DNA of 64,000 bases from an uncultured Oscillospiraceae bacterium (GCA_910585155.1 CAJUEC010000007.1:24253-88252); one strand, 5' to 3'; positions 42,208-50,033 are shown, counted from the first letter of the stretch. Numbers and translations are program-made. Notes: a model not told the origin generated them from the letters alone.

Positions 42208-43179
42208 ATGATCAAGACCAAGTTCACCGAGCTGTTCGGGATTGAAAAGCCCATCGTCCAGGGCGGGATGCAGAACATCGGCTGGCCCAAGTTCGCCTCC
42301 CTGGTGTCCAACGCCGGCGGCATGGGCACCATCAACGTCACCTGCTGGGACAGCGCCGAGGCCTTTGACGGCGGCGTGAGGGAGATGAAGGACCTCACCG
42401 ACAAGCCCTTTATCGTCAACATCTCCCTGGTGCCCGACCTGACCAAGGGCCCGGAGATCATGAAGTTCATCGACGTGTGCGCCAAGCACGGCGTGGCCGC
42501 CATCGAGTTCGCCGGGGCCGACCCCAGCGAGTTTATGCCCGCCTGCAAGCAGGCCGGCATCAAGATCATCCACAAGAGCCCCAACGCCCATGTGGCCAAG
42601 CGGATGTGGGAGAAGGGCGCCGACGTGATCACCATCGCGGGCTACGAGGTGGCGGGCCACCCCAGCCTGGACGGGATCGGCACCTTTGTCATCGCCAACC
42701 GGGTGGCGGCGGAGTGCGGCTGCCCCGTGCTGGCCGCCGGCGGCGTGGCCGACGGCAAGGGCCTGGCCGCCGCCCTGGCCCTGGGGGCCTCCGGCGTGGT
42801 GATGGGCACCCGCTTTGTGGCCACCGACGAGTGCCCCATCAGCGAGAACCACAAGAACTGGGTGCTCAGCCACACGGAAAAGGACACCATCATCGTGCAG
42901 AAGTCCATTCACAACGCCATCCGCGTGTCCAACAACATGGCCGCCAAGCTCACCGCCGAGATGGAGAAGCGGGGCACCACCCTGAAGGAGCTGATGAGCG
43001 TCATCGCCGGGCGCATCAGCCGCCAGTGCTATGCGGACGGCAACGTGGACGGCGGGCTCTTCGCCGCCAGCCCCGCCATGGGCCTCATCCACGACGTGCG
43101 CCCGGTGGCCCGGCTGATGGACGACATGATCGCCGAGGCCGAGGCCGCCGTGGCCGGCATCCAGGCCCAAATTGTGTAA
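42208..43179 (+). CDS. Nitronate monooxygenase / FabK-like flavoprotein, third copy
   Basis: FMN TIM-barrel protein of 323 residues, the same length as both other copies. Motifs: PIVQGGMQNIGWPKFASLVSNAGGMG, AGYEVAGHPSLDG with the conserved His, and AAGGVADGKGLAAALALGASGVVMGTRF. It directly follows a CoA-transferase and precedes a crotonase by 13 bases. Its consistent partnership with CoA enzymes argues that it reduces, oxidises or isomerises a CoA thioester. Confidence 0.85.
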   Translation: MIKTKFTELFGIEKPIVQGGMQNIGWPKFASLVSNAGGMGTINVTCWDSAEAFDGGVREMKDLTDKPFIVNISLVPDLTKGPEIMKFIDVCAKHGVAAIEFAGADPSEFMPACKQAGIKIIHKSPNAHVAKRMWEKGADVITIAGYEVAGHPSLDGIGTFVIANRVAAECGCPVLAAGGVADGKGLAAALALGASGVVMGTRFVATDECPISENHKNWVLSHTEKDTIIVQKSIHNAIRVSNNMAAKLTAEMEKRGTTLKELMSVIAGRISRQCYADGNVDGGLFAASPAMGLIHDVRPVARLMDDMIAEAEAAVAGIQAQIV

Positions 43180-43192
43180 GGAGGCGCTTAAT

Positions 43193-43984
43193 ATGGACTA
43201 TCAGACCATCCTTGTGGACGTGAAGGACCGGGTGGCCACCGTCACCATCAACCGCCCGGAGTTCAGCAACGCCCTGGCCCGGGAGACCTACGGCGAGATC
43301 GCCGGCGCCATGGCCCAGCTGGGTGCCCGGGGGGACGTGGGGGCCATCGTCATCACCGGCGCGGGCAAGCACTTTTCCGCCGGCGGGGATATCAAGCGCT
43401 TCAAGCAGCTCATTGACAGCGGGGTGTACCTGGACCCCAACCAGATCCTGTACGCCGACACCATGGCCACCGCCATCAAGGACTGCCCCAAGCCGGTCAT
43501 CGCCATGATCAACGGCGTGGCCACCGGGGCGGGGCTGAGCTGCGCCCTGGCCTGCGACTTCCGGGTGGTGGAGCCGGGCAGCAAAATGACCATGGCCTTT
43601 GTCAACCTGGGCCTGAGCGGCGACACGGGCAGCATCTACAACCTGGTGCGCCTGGTGGGGCCGGACAAGGCGGAGCTGATGATGATGACCGGGGAGAGCT
43701 ACCGGGGCGAGGAGTGCGTGCGGATCGGCCTGGCCACCGTGCTGGCCGAGGAGGGCAGGCTGGCCGAGACCACCTACGCCCTGGCCGCCAGACTGGCCTC
43801 CAAGTCCGACGACGCCCACGCCGCCCAGAAGCGGGTCATCCGCCGGTTCTTCTATGACCGGCTGGAGGACTACTACGCCGTGGAGGCCCTGGAGATGGCC
43901 TGGTGCGGCCGCCAGCCCGACTTTACCGAGGCGGTGAACGCCTTCCTGGAGCGGCGCGCCCCCGAATACAACAAAAAAGCATAG
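43193..43984 (+). CDS. Enoyl-CoA hydratase/isomerase family protein
   Basis: Crotonase-fold protein of 263 residues. The oxyanion-hole segment HFSAGGDIKRFKQL is present, but the catalytic glutamates are replaced (GAGLSCALACDF and FVNLGLSGDTGSIYNL, with Asp in the second position). The pattern is that of isomerases rather than hydratases. The start at 43193 is set by AAGGAGG eight bases upstream; an ORF start at 43172 would overlap the NMO-like gene end. Confidence 0.88.
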   Translation: MDYQTILVDVKDRVATVTINRPEFSNALARETYGEIAGAMAQLGARGDVGAIVITGAGKHFSAGGDIKRFKQLIDSGVYLDPNQILYADTMATAIKDCPKPVIAMINGVATGAGLSCALACDFRVVEPGSKMTMAFVNLGLSGDTGSIYNLVRLVGPDKAELMMMTGESYRGEECVRIGLATVLAEEGRLAETTYALAARLASKSDDAHAAQKRVIRRFFYDRLEDYYAVEALEMAWCGRQPDFTEAVNAFLERRAPEYNKKA

Positions 43985-43996
43985 GAGGAGACGAGC

Positions 43997-45232
43997 ATGG
44001 CAGAGGCTTACCGCCCCCTGGAGGGCATCAAAGTGGTGGAGCTGTCCACCATGGTGGCCGCCAGCTCCTGCGGCCGGATGCTGGCCGACTGGGGCTGCGA
44101 GATTGTGAAGATCGAGACGGACAAGGGGGACATGTTCCGCAACTTCCCCAAGACCTTCTTTGTCCCCTGCACCGACGATGAGAACCCCCTGTTCGACAAC
44201 CTGAACGCCGGCAAGCGGGGCATTGTGCTGGACCTGAAGACCCCGGAGGGGATGGAGGCCATCCACCGGATGCTGGCCGGCGCGGACGTGTTTCTCACCA
44301 ACACCCGGCCCAACGCCCTGAAGCGGCTGGGGCTGGACTACGACAGCTTGAAGGAGCGCTACCCCAAGCTGATCCACGCCAGCCTGAACGGCTTCGGTGA
44401 GAAGGGCCCCAAGGCCAACAACCCCGGCTTTGACACCGTGGCCTTCTGGGCCAGCAGCGGCTTCAATGTGGACATGAGCCTGGAGGGCCCCAACTCCTAC
44501 CCGGTGTACGGCTCCGCCGGCCCCGGCGACATCATCACCGCCATGGGCCTGTGCTACGCCATCGCCGCCGCCCTGTTCAAGCGCACCCAGACCGGCCAGG
44601 GCGACCGGGTGTACTCCAGCCTGTACGGCACCGCCCTGTGGTGCTTCCACATCATGACCGTGTCCACCGAGGAGCGCTACGGAAACAAGTTCCCCAAGCG
44701 CCGGGACAACAGCGCCCCCACCGCCTCCGCCTTCCGCACCCAGGACGGGGAGTGGGTCACCACCACCCTGCTGAAAATCGAGGAGCAGTGGCCCAAGCTG
44801 TGCCACGTGCTGGGGGTGGACCAGTGGGCCCATGATCCCCGCTTCTGCACCAGCGAGGCCCAGCGGGACCCGGAGGTGCGCAAGTACCTGATGGAGGAGT
44901 TTGCCAAGATCTACGCCACCAAGACCGCCGCGGAGTGGTGCCGGCTGCTCACCGAGGCGGACATCGTCAACGACCGCATGGCCCACTTCAGCGACATGGA
45001 GAAGAGCGAGCAGGCCTGGGCCAACGACTTCATCCACGAGGTCACCTGCCCCAACGGCAGCAAGTCCGTTCTGGTGCGGCCCAGCATGCGCAGCGAGCGC
45101 ATGGGCCTGCCGGAGTGGAAACGGGGCCCCATGCTGGGGGAGCACACCCGGGAGGTGCTGGCGGAGCTGGGCTTCAGCCAGGAGGAGATCGAGGAGATGC
45201 TGGCCAAGCGCATCGCCAGGCAGCACGACTAA
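43997..45232 (+). CDS. Class III (CaiB/BaiF) acyl-CoA transferase, third copy
   Basis: 411 residues: MAEAYRPLEGIKVVELSTMVAAS, GRMLADWGCEIVKIETDKGD, GIVLDLKTPEGMEAIHRML, TNTRPNALKRLGLDYD and LNGFGEKGPKANNPGFDTVA. Last gene of the operon 41008-45232. AGGAGG precedes the ATG. Two hairpins follow the stop, the second with a T tract. Like other members it needs no ATP and recycles CoA from an acyl-CoA product. Confidence 0.9.
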   Translation: MAEAYRPLEGIKVVELSTMVAASSCGRMLADWGCEIVKIETDKGDMFRNFPKTFFVPCTDDENPLFDNLNAGKRGIVLDLKTPEGMEAIHRMLAGADVFLTNTRPNALKRLGLDYDSLKERYPKLIHASLNGFGEKGPKANNPGFDTVAFWASSGFNVDMSLEGPNSYPVYGSAGPGDIITAMGLCYAIAAALFKRTQTGQGDRVYSSLYGTALWCFHIMTVSTEERYGNKFPKRRDNSAPTASAFRTQDGEWVTTTLLKIEEQWPKLCHVLGVDQWAHDPRFCTSEAQRDPEVRKYLMEEFAKIYATKTAAEWCRLLTEADIVNDRMAHFSDMEKSEQAWANDFIHEVTCPNGSKSVLVRPSMRSERMGLPEWKRGPMLGEHTREVLAELGFSQEEIEEMLAKRIARQHD

Positions 45233-45243
45233 ACAGGAAGAAA

Positions 45244-45339
45244 ACAGCGCGGACAGGGGGCGTCACCCCTCTGTCCGCGCTGGCTCAAAAAACAGACCAA
45301 AGGGCCCCCGCGCACCGCGCGGGGGCCCTCTCCGTTTTT
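45244..45339 (+). terminator. Tandem hairpins ending the third CoA operon
   Basis: First stem CAGCGCGGACAG-type (45245-45283) has no T tract. The second stem AGGGCCCCCGCGC / GCGCGGGGGCCCT (45301-45329) is followed by CTCCGTTTTT. Confidence 0.8.
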
Positions 45340-45342
45340 CTC

Positions 45343-45505
45343 AGAAGCTGTACCAATAGCCGAAGTACGCAGACTTGCGAGGAAAAATTGCTGCCGACAA
45401 GGCAAAAAATCGCGGGAATACTTTGTGTATTTCAAGATTTTTAAACGCAGCTGGCGGCAATTTGGGCCGCAAGGATGTGTGCTGGGGTCTATTGGTACAG
45501 CTTCT
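45343..45505 (-). repeat. Family A core with different ends (AGAAGCTGTACCAATA subtype)
   Basis: Terminal inverted repeats AGAAGCTGTACCAATA (45343) and TATTGGTACAGCTTCT (ending 45505). The interior keeps GACAAGGCAAAAAATCGCG, GAATACTTTGTGTATTTC and GGCGGCAATTTGGGCCGC, recognisably the family A centre. It overlaps the stop codon complement of the next gene by one base. Confidence 0.85.
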
Positions 45506-46023
45506 CACAGCCGCAGGGGGACCAGGAACAGCCAGGGGGCGGTGACGATGGCCATGGTCAGGGCGACGGTGTGCTTTTCCCTGCCGGTGAGCAGGTCCAG
45601 CTTTCTCATGGCCTTCTTGTCGAAGAAGTAGATGCACACACCGGCGATGGCCACCCCCGCCAGCGTCCACCCCAGGGTCAAGGGGTGGGTCCAGGGGTTG
45701 AGCATATGGGCGGACATCATGGCATCCTCCCAGAACGCCCCGAAGGGGGTGTCCATCTGCCCCGTCAGGGCCGGCACATACCACCCCAGCAGCATCCACG
45801 CCACCCCTACCCCGTCGGCGGCGAAGCCCAGCAGCCAGAGCTTCCACCACAGCTTCTTCACCACCGCGCCCTTCTGCGTGTGCTTCAGCGCCAGCAGGCA
45901 GACAAACAGTACGGCGCAGTCCACCATGAGGTTTGCGGGGATGATGAACACCAGAATCTGGGGGAACAGAAACAGCAGCCAGATGGGCAGCAGCACGTTA
46001 TAGAGACGAATCTGTTTTTTCAT
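45505..46023 (-). CDS. Multi-pass membrane protein of unknown function
   Basis: 172 residues, start MKKQIRLYNVLLPIWLLF after AAGGAGG. Five hydrophobic segments (about 8-25, 30-45, 60-80, 105-125 and 150-168). I do not recognise the family. It is last of four membrane-protein genes transcribed with the LytTR regulator; overlaps the next gene upstream by 26 bases, so it is translationally coupled. The stop codon lies at the edge of a family A-like repeat. Confidence 0.72.
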   Translation of the reverse strand: MKKQIRLYNVLLPIWLLFLFPQILVFIIPANLMVDCAVLFVCLLALKHTQKGAVVKKLWWKLWLLGFAADGVGVAWMLLGWYVPALTGQMDTPFGAFWEDAMMSAHMLNPWTHPLTLGWTLAGVAIAGVCIYFFDKKAMRKLDLLTGREKHTVALTMAIVTAPWLFLVPLRL

Positions 46024-46183
46024 GGCGCTTCCTCCTTTTTCGGTCGTTCCACAGCTCCCTGGTGCACAGCGCCACAATCGCCGCGAGATAGGCGGCGAAC
46101 AGCAGCGCCGCCGGGACGCCCACGCACCAGAACACCACGCGGCGGACGATGTCGCCCAGCGCGCGGTACACCAACGGTCCCAT
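45998..46183 (-). CDS. Small membrane protein
   Basis: 61 residues, one strong membrane helix (about 15-42) followed by a basic tail WNDRKRRKRHEKTD. GGAGG lies 10 bases before ATG 46183; GTG 46186 is an alternative start. It overlaps the downstream gene start. Not recognised; context suggests a subunit of a LytTR-controlled membrane complex. Confidence 0.62.
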   Translation of the reverse strand: MGPLVYRALGDIVRRVVFWCVGVPAALLFAAYLAAIVALCTRELWNDRKRRKRHEKTDSSL

Positions 46184-46470
46184 CACAGCCGGTCCTCCTT
46201 CCGCCGCTCCTGGAAGCTGTACGCCGCCCAGGCCAGCGCCCAGCCCAGCAGGAGCGCGCCCGCCAGCCCCAGCTCAATCGCGGAGCTTTGCAGGATGCCG
46301 AGGCACAGCACCAGCGCCGGGGCCGCCAGCGTCACCCACCGCAGGAGCCGCAGGCGGCGCTCCGTCAGGCTCAGGATGATGAGCTGCACCACCCAGGCGG
46401 CCAGGACGGCCAGCATCGCCCCAAAAACCGCCACAGCCGAGAGCATAAGCAAAATCCAGCGCATTGACAT
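46183..46470 (-). CDS. Small membrane protein, two to three helices
   Basis: 95 residues, MSMRWILLMLSAVAVFGAML onward, with hydrophobic segments at about 5-30, 45-62 and 68-85 and a charged end QERRKEDRL. It starts next to the stop of the larger membrane gene and shares its stop region with the next gene. Not recognised. Confidence 0.65.
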   Translation of the reverse strand: MSMRWILLMLSAVAVFGAMLAVLAAWVVQLIILSLTERRLRLLRWVTLAAPALVLCLGILQSSAIELGLAGALLLGWALAWAAYSFQERRKEDRL

Positions 46471-47304
46471 TTATTCTTCCCCCCGTTTCTCCCGCGTATG
46501 ATGCCGCGCCGCCCCCGCCAGGTTGCCCGCCAGCGCCGCGCACAGCACAATGCCGCAGTGAAACAGCGCGCTGGAGTTCATCAGCAAAAACACCACCGGA
46601 ACATAGAACAGCCCGCAGGCCAAGGGGTACAGCGGGCAGAAGCCGTGCCGCCGCCCCAGGGACAGCCCGGACATGAACCCCCCCACCGGCAGCAGCAGAT
46701 AGGGCAGGAGAATGCCCACCAGCACCGGTATTCCAGGGACCTCAAAGATCCCCAGTGCCAGGGGCAGCACATCGCACAGCAAAAACGCGAAGCCCACATA
46801 GGGCAGGGTCTCCTTCCAGTGGAACAGGGACGGGCCGGGGGCCAGCCCCAGCTTCTCCCGGATGGCGGCCACCTCGGCGTACCACCCCACCCAGCGGCCC
46901 AGCCACACCAGGGCGTACACCAGGGTCAGGGGGATGAGGAAAAAGGGCAGCTCGCGGACGCCGAAGTTGACTGCCGCCCACAGGCCCACGGTGGCGGACA
47001 TCACCGCAAAGTGGGCCAGAGAGCGGGCCACCAGCTCCCGGCCGCTGTCGGCGAAGGGGAGGGTGGCCACGCCCGCCTCCGCCCCCATCAGGAAGCACAG
47101 GCACAGGTTGGCCGCCGGGGCAGCCGGGTAGCCCCAGCCATGCAGCAGCCAGCCGCCCAAGACAATAAAGGGGTTTCTGAAATGCCAGCTGTGGCTCATC
47201 CAGGGCATGGCGTCAAAAAGATATACAAACGCCAGCAGTAGGGCCACTCCGACCAGCCCGCCAGTCAGCACCCGGGGGAGCCATTGCCGTTTCAATTCCT
47301 CCAT
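46471..47304 (-). CDS. LytTR-linked multi-pass membrane protein
   Basis: 277 residues, seven to eight hydrophobic segments; starts MEELKRQWLPRVLTGGLVGV. The first ~150 residues resemble in layout the DUF3021 membrane proteins that commonly follow LytTR regulators, but sequence similarity cannot be judged by eye. AGGAGG lies 8 bases before the ATG. It is separated from the regulator gene by a 75-base perfect hairpin. Confidence 0.7.
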   Translation of the reverse strand: MEELKRQWLPRVLTGGLVGVALLLAFVYLFDAMPWMSHSWHFRNPFIVLGGWLLHGWGYPAAPAANLCLCFLMGAEAGVATLPFADSGRELVARSLAHFAVMSATVGLWAAVNFGVRELPFFLIPLTLVYALVWLGRWVGWYAEVAAIREKLGLAPGPSLFHWKETLPYVGFAFLLCDVLPLALGIFEVPGIPVLVGILLPYLLLPVGGFMSGLSLGRRHGFCPLYPLACGLFYVPVVFLLMNSSALFHCGIVLCAALAGNLAGAARHHTREKRGEE

Positions 47305-47324
47305 AAGCGATACCTCCTTGTGGT

Positions 47325-47399
47325 GTAGGGGAGGGGCTTGCCCCTCCCGCCGTTCCGATGTGCCCTCTGTTCCCCGGGAGGGGCAAGCCCCTCCCCTAC
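47325..47399. repeat. Perfect 25-bp inverted repeat with 25-base loop
   Basis: Arms 47325-47349 and 47375-47399 are exact complements (beginning GTAGGGGAGGGGCTTGCCCC). It lies between the LytTR gene and the next membrane gene and would form a very stable mRNA hairpin, possibly reducing read-through or protecting ends. Confidence 0.9.
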
Positions 47400-47409
47400 G
47401 GATGGCCGC

Positions 47410-47853
47410 TCACAGTCCCAGGGTCTGCTTGATCTTCTTCACGTACCGCCGGGACACCCAGCACACCGTCCCGCCCTCCAGGGTCATCCTGATGGTGCCG
47501 GCCAGCGTCAGGTCCAGCCCCGTCACCCGGTCCAGGTTGACGATCTCCGAGTTGGACACCCGGACGAACTTCGTCCCCGCCAGCTCCTCCTCCAGCTCGT
47601 ACAGCCGCGCCCGGACGGTGAACGTCCCCTTCCCCGTCTGGCACAGCACCCCCTTGTCCTCGGCGTAAAACCGCAGCACCGTGGACCGGCTCACCCGCAC
47701 CGCCTCCCGCTCGGTGTAGACGGTGAAGGGCTGGGGGGCCGCCTCCCCCCGCAGCCGCGCCGCCAGCGCCTCCGCCTCCTCCGTGGGGCTGGGGACGCGG
47801 AGAATGACCACCGGCTCGTCCAGGCCGGGGTCAATCTGAATCTCCACCTTCAT
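47410..47853 (-). CDS. LytTR-domain DNA-binding regulator
   Basis: 147 residues without a receiver domain. An N-terminal part of about 45 residues is followed by a LytTR domain: FTVYTEREAVRVSRSTVLRFYAEDKGVLCQTGKG, ARLYELEEELAGTKFVRVSNSEIVNLDRVTGLDL and CWVSRRYVKKIKQTLG. Stand-alone LytTR genes usually control a following membrane-protein gene, sometimes as an inhibitory pair. The start at 47853 follows GGGGAGG; a longer frame back to 48045 is not supported. Its own promoter is at 47881. Confidence 0.9.
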   Translation of the reverse strand: MKVEIQIDPGLDEPVVILRVPSPTEEAEALAARLRGEAAPQPFTVYTEREAVRVSRSTVLRFYAEDKGVLCQTGKGTFTVRARLYELEEELAGTKFVRVSNSEIVNLDRVTGLDLTLAGTIRMTLEGGTVCWVSRRYVKKIKQTLGL

Positions 47854-47880
47854 CTCCCCTCCCCCTTTCCTTACGGGCTC

Positions 47881-47909
47881 AGTATACCCGTTCTGCCCCC
47901 AAATGTCCA
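47881..47909 (-). promoter_or_regulatory. Promoter of the LytTR operon
   Basis: Reverse strand TGGACA (47904-47909), 17-base spacer, TATACT (47881-47886). Confidence 0.7.
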
Positions 47910-47977
47910 GCCGGCCGGGACGGATGGCCGGTTTTGGGCGACGGGCGGCAATCCGCCAAAAAAATACCCGCCCCCCA

Positions 47978-48006
47978 TTGGCAGGCCGGGCCGGATGTGG
48001 TATAAT
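47978..48006 (+). promoter_or_regulatory. Promoter of upp
   Basis: TTGGCA (47978-47983), 17-base spacer, TATAAT (48001-48006), 54 bases before the start. No PyrR- or riboswitch-like leader fits in that distance. Confidence 0.78.
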
Positions 48007-48059
48007 TGCTTGGATAAACGCCTGCCGTCTCAATTCACTATACAAAGGAGCTGCTTCCC

Positions 48060-48692
48060 ATGAATGAAAAAGTACACGTGGTAGACCACCCCCTCGTCGC
48101 CCACAAGCTCACCATCCTCCGGGACAAGGACACCTCCACCAAGGACTTCCGGGAGATCGTGTCCGAGATCGGGATGCTGCTCACCTACGAGGCCACCCGG
48201 GACCTGCCCCTCACCACCAGGGAGATCGAGACCCCCATCTGCAAAATGGAGGCCCCCATTCTGAAGGGCAAAAAGTTTGCCGTGGTGCCCATACTCCGGG
48301 CCGGGCTGGGCCTGGTGGAGGGGGTGCTGCGGATGGTGCCCTCCGCCCGGGTGGGCCACCTGGGCATGTACCGGGACGAGGAGACCATGGTGCCGGTGCA
48401 GTACTTCTGCAAAATGCCCCGGGACATCGCGGAGCGGGACGTGCTCATCGTGGACCCCATGCTGGCCACCGGCGGCAGCGCCGACGCCGCCATCCAGATC
48501 ATGAAGGGCTACGGGTGCCAGAACATCAAGCTGATGGTGCTGGTGGCCGCCCCCAAGGGCATTGAGGTGGTCACCGCCGCCCACCCCGACGTGGAGCTCT
48601 ACTGCGGGGCCATCGACCAGGGCCTCAACGAGCACAGCTATATCGTCCCCGGCCTGGGGGACGCGGGAGACCGCATTTTCGGTACGAAATAA
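48060..48692 (+). CDS. upp: Uracil phosphoribosyltransferase
   Basis: Salvages uracil to UMP using PRPP. The 210-residue protein has EKVHVVDHPLVAHKLTILRDKDT at the start, the PRPP motif VLIVDPMLATGGSADAAI and the uracil-binding end SYIVPGLGDAGDRIFGTK. Length and motifs are normal. AAAGGAG precedes the ATG. It is a single gene with its own promoter and a following hairpin. Confidence 0.96.
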   Translation: MNEKVHVVDHPLVAHKLTILRDKDTSTKDFREIVSEIGMLLTYEATRDLPLTTREIETPICKMEAPILKGKKFAVVPILRAGLGLVEGVLRMVPSARVGHLGMYRDEETMVPVQYFCKMPRDIAERDVLIVDPMLATGGSADAAIQIMKGYGCQNIKLMVLVAAPKGIEVVTAAHPDVELYCGAIDQGLNEHSYIVPGLGDAGDRIFGTK

Positions 48693-48697
48693 ACCAT

Positions 48698-48730
48698 AGA
48701 CGGTCCCGCCCAATGGGCGGGACCGTCTGC
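48698..48730. terminator. Hairpin between convergent upp and DNA polymerase genes
   Basis: Stem AGACGGTCCCGCC / GGCGGGACCGTCT with loop CAAT, lacking a T tract on either side. Confidence 0.55.
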
Positions 48731-48743
48731 GCTCCGGCGGTGC

Positions 48744-49973
48744 TCAAAAGGGCAGGTCCTCCGGGTCCTCCTCCCGCTCCGGCGGTCGGGTGAGGGCCGC
48801 CACCGTCACCGCCCCCCTGCCGTACCTGGAGCGGATGGCGTCCATGGTGCGCTCCAGCCGCTCCACCCGGTCCCGCCGCCGGGGCGCGGCGGCCTGGAAC
48901 AGGTCCAGCTGCTCCGCCGCCTCCCCCTCGGGGATCAGGTTGTGGGCGGTGAGGGTGAGGGCCCGGATGGGGGCCCCGGATTTCCAGCCCCGCTCCAGAA
49001 TGTCCGCCGCCGCCTGGTACAGCTCCCGGGCGGTGTTGGCGGGGGCGTCCAGGGGCCGCTGGCGGCAGATGTCCTTGAAATTGGGGTCCCGGATGGTCAC
49101 CTGGAGGGTGGCGGCCTTCATCCCGTGCTTCCGCAGCCGCACCGCCACCTGGTCGGCCAGCATGGCCAGCCCCCGCCGCACCTCGTCCCGGCTGGTCAGG
49201 TTCCGGGGGAAGGTCTCCCCATTGCCCACGGATTTGGGCGGCGTGTACGTCCCCGCCGGGGCCACGGGGCTGGCGTCCAGGCCGTTGGCGTAGCGCCACA
49301 GCTGTCCCCCCTGCCTGCCCAGCAGCTCCGTCAGGGCGAAGCGGTCAAAGGCGGCCAGCTCCCCAATGGTGGTCACCCCGTACTGCCCCAGCACCTTGGC
49401 CGCCGCCCGGCCCACGTACAGCAGGTCGGTAACCGGCAGGGGCCACACCACCTGCCGGTAGTTTTCCACGGTGATGACGGTGGTGGCGTCCGGCTTTTTG
49501 TAGTCGCTGCCCAGCTTGGCGAACACCTTGTTGAAGGACACCCCCACCGAGATGGTCAGCCCCAGCTCCTCCCGGACGGTGTTCCGAATGCGGTCGGCCA
49601 GGGCCTTCGGGTCCCCCCCGAACAGGTGGAGCGTGTTTGTCACGTCCAGCCAGCTCTCGTCGATGCCGAAGGGCTCGATCAGGTCGGTGAAGCGGTCGTA
49701 AACGGCGTTCACCTGCTTGGAGTACGCCCGGTACAGGTCGTGGTGGGCGGGGAGCAGCACCAGGCCGGGGCACTTCTGCCGGGCCTGCCAGATGGTCTCC
49801 GCCGTGCGCACCCCCAGCTTTTTGGCGGGCTCGTTTTTGGCCAGGATGATGCCGTGGCGGCTGCCGGGGTCGCCGCACACCGCCGTGGGCACGTCCCGCA
49901 GCTCCGGGCGGGACAGCAGCTCCACCGAGCAGTAAAAGCTGTTGCAGTCGCAGTGATAGATCACCCGGTCCAT
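48744..49973 (-). CDS. Y-family translesion DNA polymerase (DinB/UmuC-like)
   Basis: Error-prone lesion-bypass polymerase, 409 residues. Palm acidic residues lie in YHCDCNSFYCSVELL and IEPFGIDESWLDVT; fingers TAVCGDPGSRHGIILAKN; a helix-hairpin-helix VTDLLYVGRAAAKVLGQYGVTTIGELAAF and little-finger domain follow. The C-terminus has a QLDLF sequence (EQLDLFQ), a beta-clamp binding motif of the QLxLF type. The start at 49973 (MDRVIYHCDCN) follows GGGGGGAG; an extended frame to 50732 is spurious. Its promoter carries a candidate LexA box. Confidence 0.93.
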   Translation of the reverse strand: MDRVIYHCDCNSFYCSVELLSRPELRDVPTAVCGDPGSRHGIILAKNEPAKKLGVRTAETIWQARQKCPGLVLLPAHHDLYRAYSKQVNAVYDRFTDLIEPFGIDESWLDVTNTLHLFGGDPKALADRIRNTVREELGLTISVGVSFNKVFAKLGSDYKKPDATTVITVENYRQVVWPLPVTDLLYVGRAAAKVLGQYGVTTIGELAAFDRFALTELLGRQGGQLWRYANGLDASPVAPAGTYTPPKSVGNGETFPRNLTSRDEVRRGLAMLADQVAVRLRKHGMKAATLQVTIRDPNFKDICRQRPLDAPANTARELYQAAADILERGWKSGAPIRALTLTAHNLIPEGEAAEQLDLFQAAAPRRRDRVERLERTMDAIRSRYGRGAVTVAALTRPPEREEDPEDLPF

Positions 49974-49994
49974 AGCGCTCCCCCCTTTGGGGAT

Positions 49995-50033
49995 AGTATA
50001 CACCACGCGTTTTGATTTGTCAAACATTCGTTC
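49995..50033 (-). promoter_or_regulatory. SOS-type promoter of the Y-family polymerase
   Basis: Reverse strand TTGACA (50018-50023), 17-base spacer, TATACT (49995-50000). GAACGAATGTTTG (50021-50033) overlaps the -35 box and fits the Bacillota LexA pattern GAAC-N4-GTTY. Confidence 0.75.
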
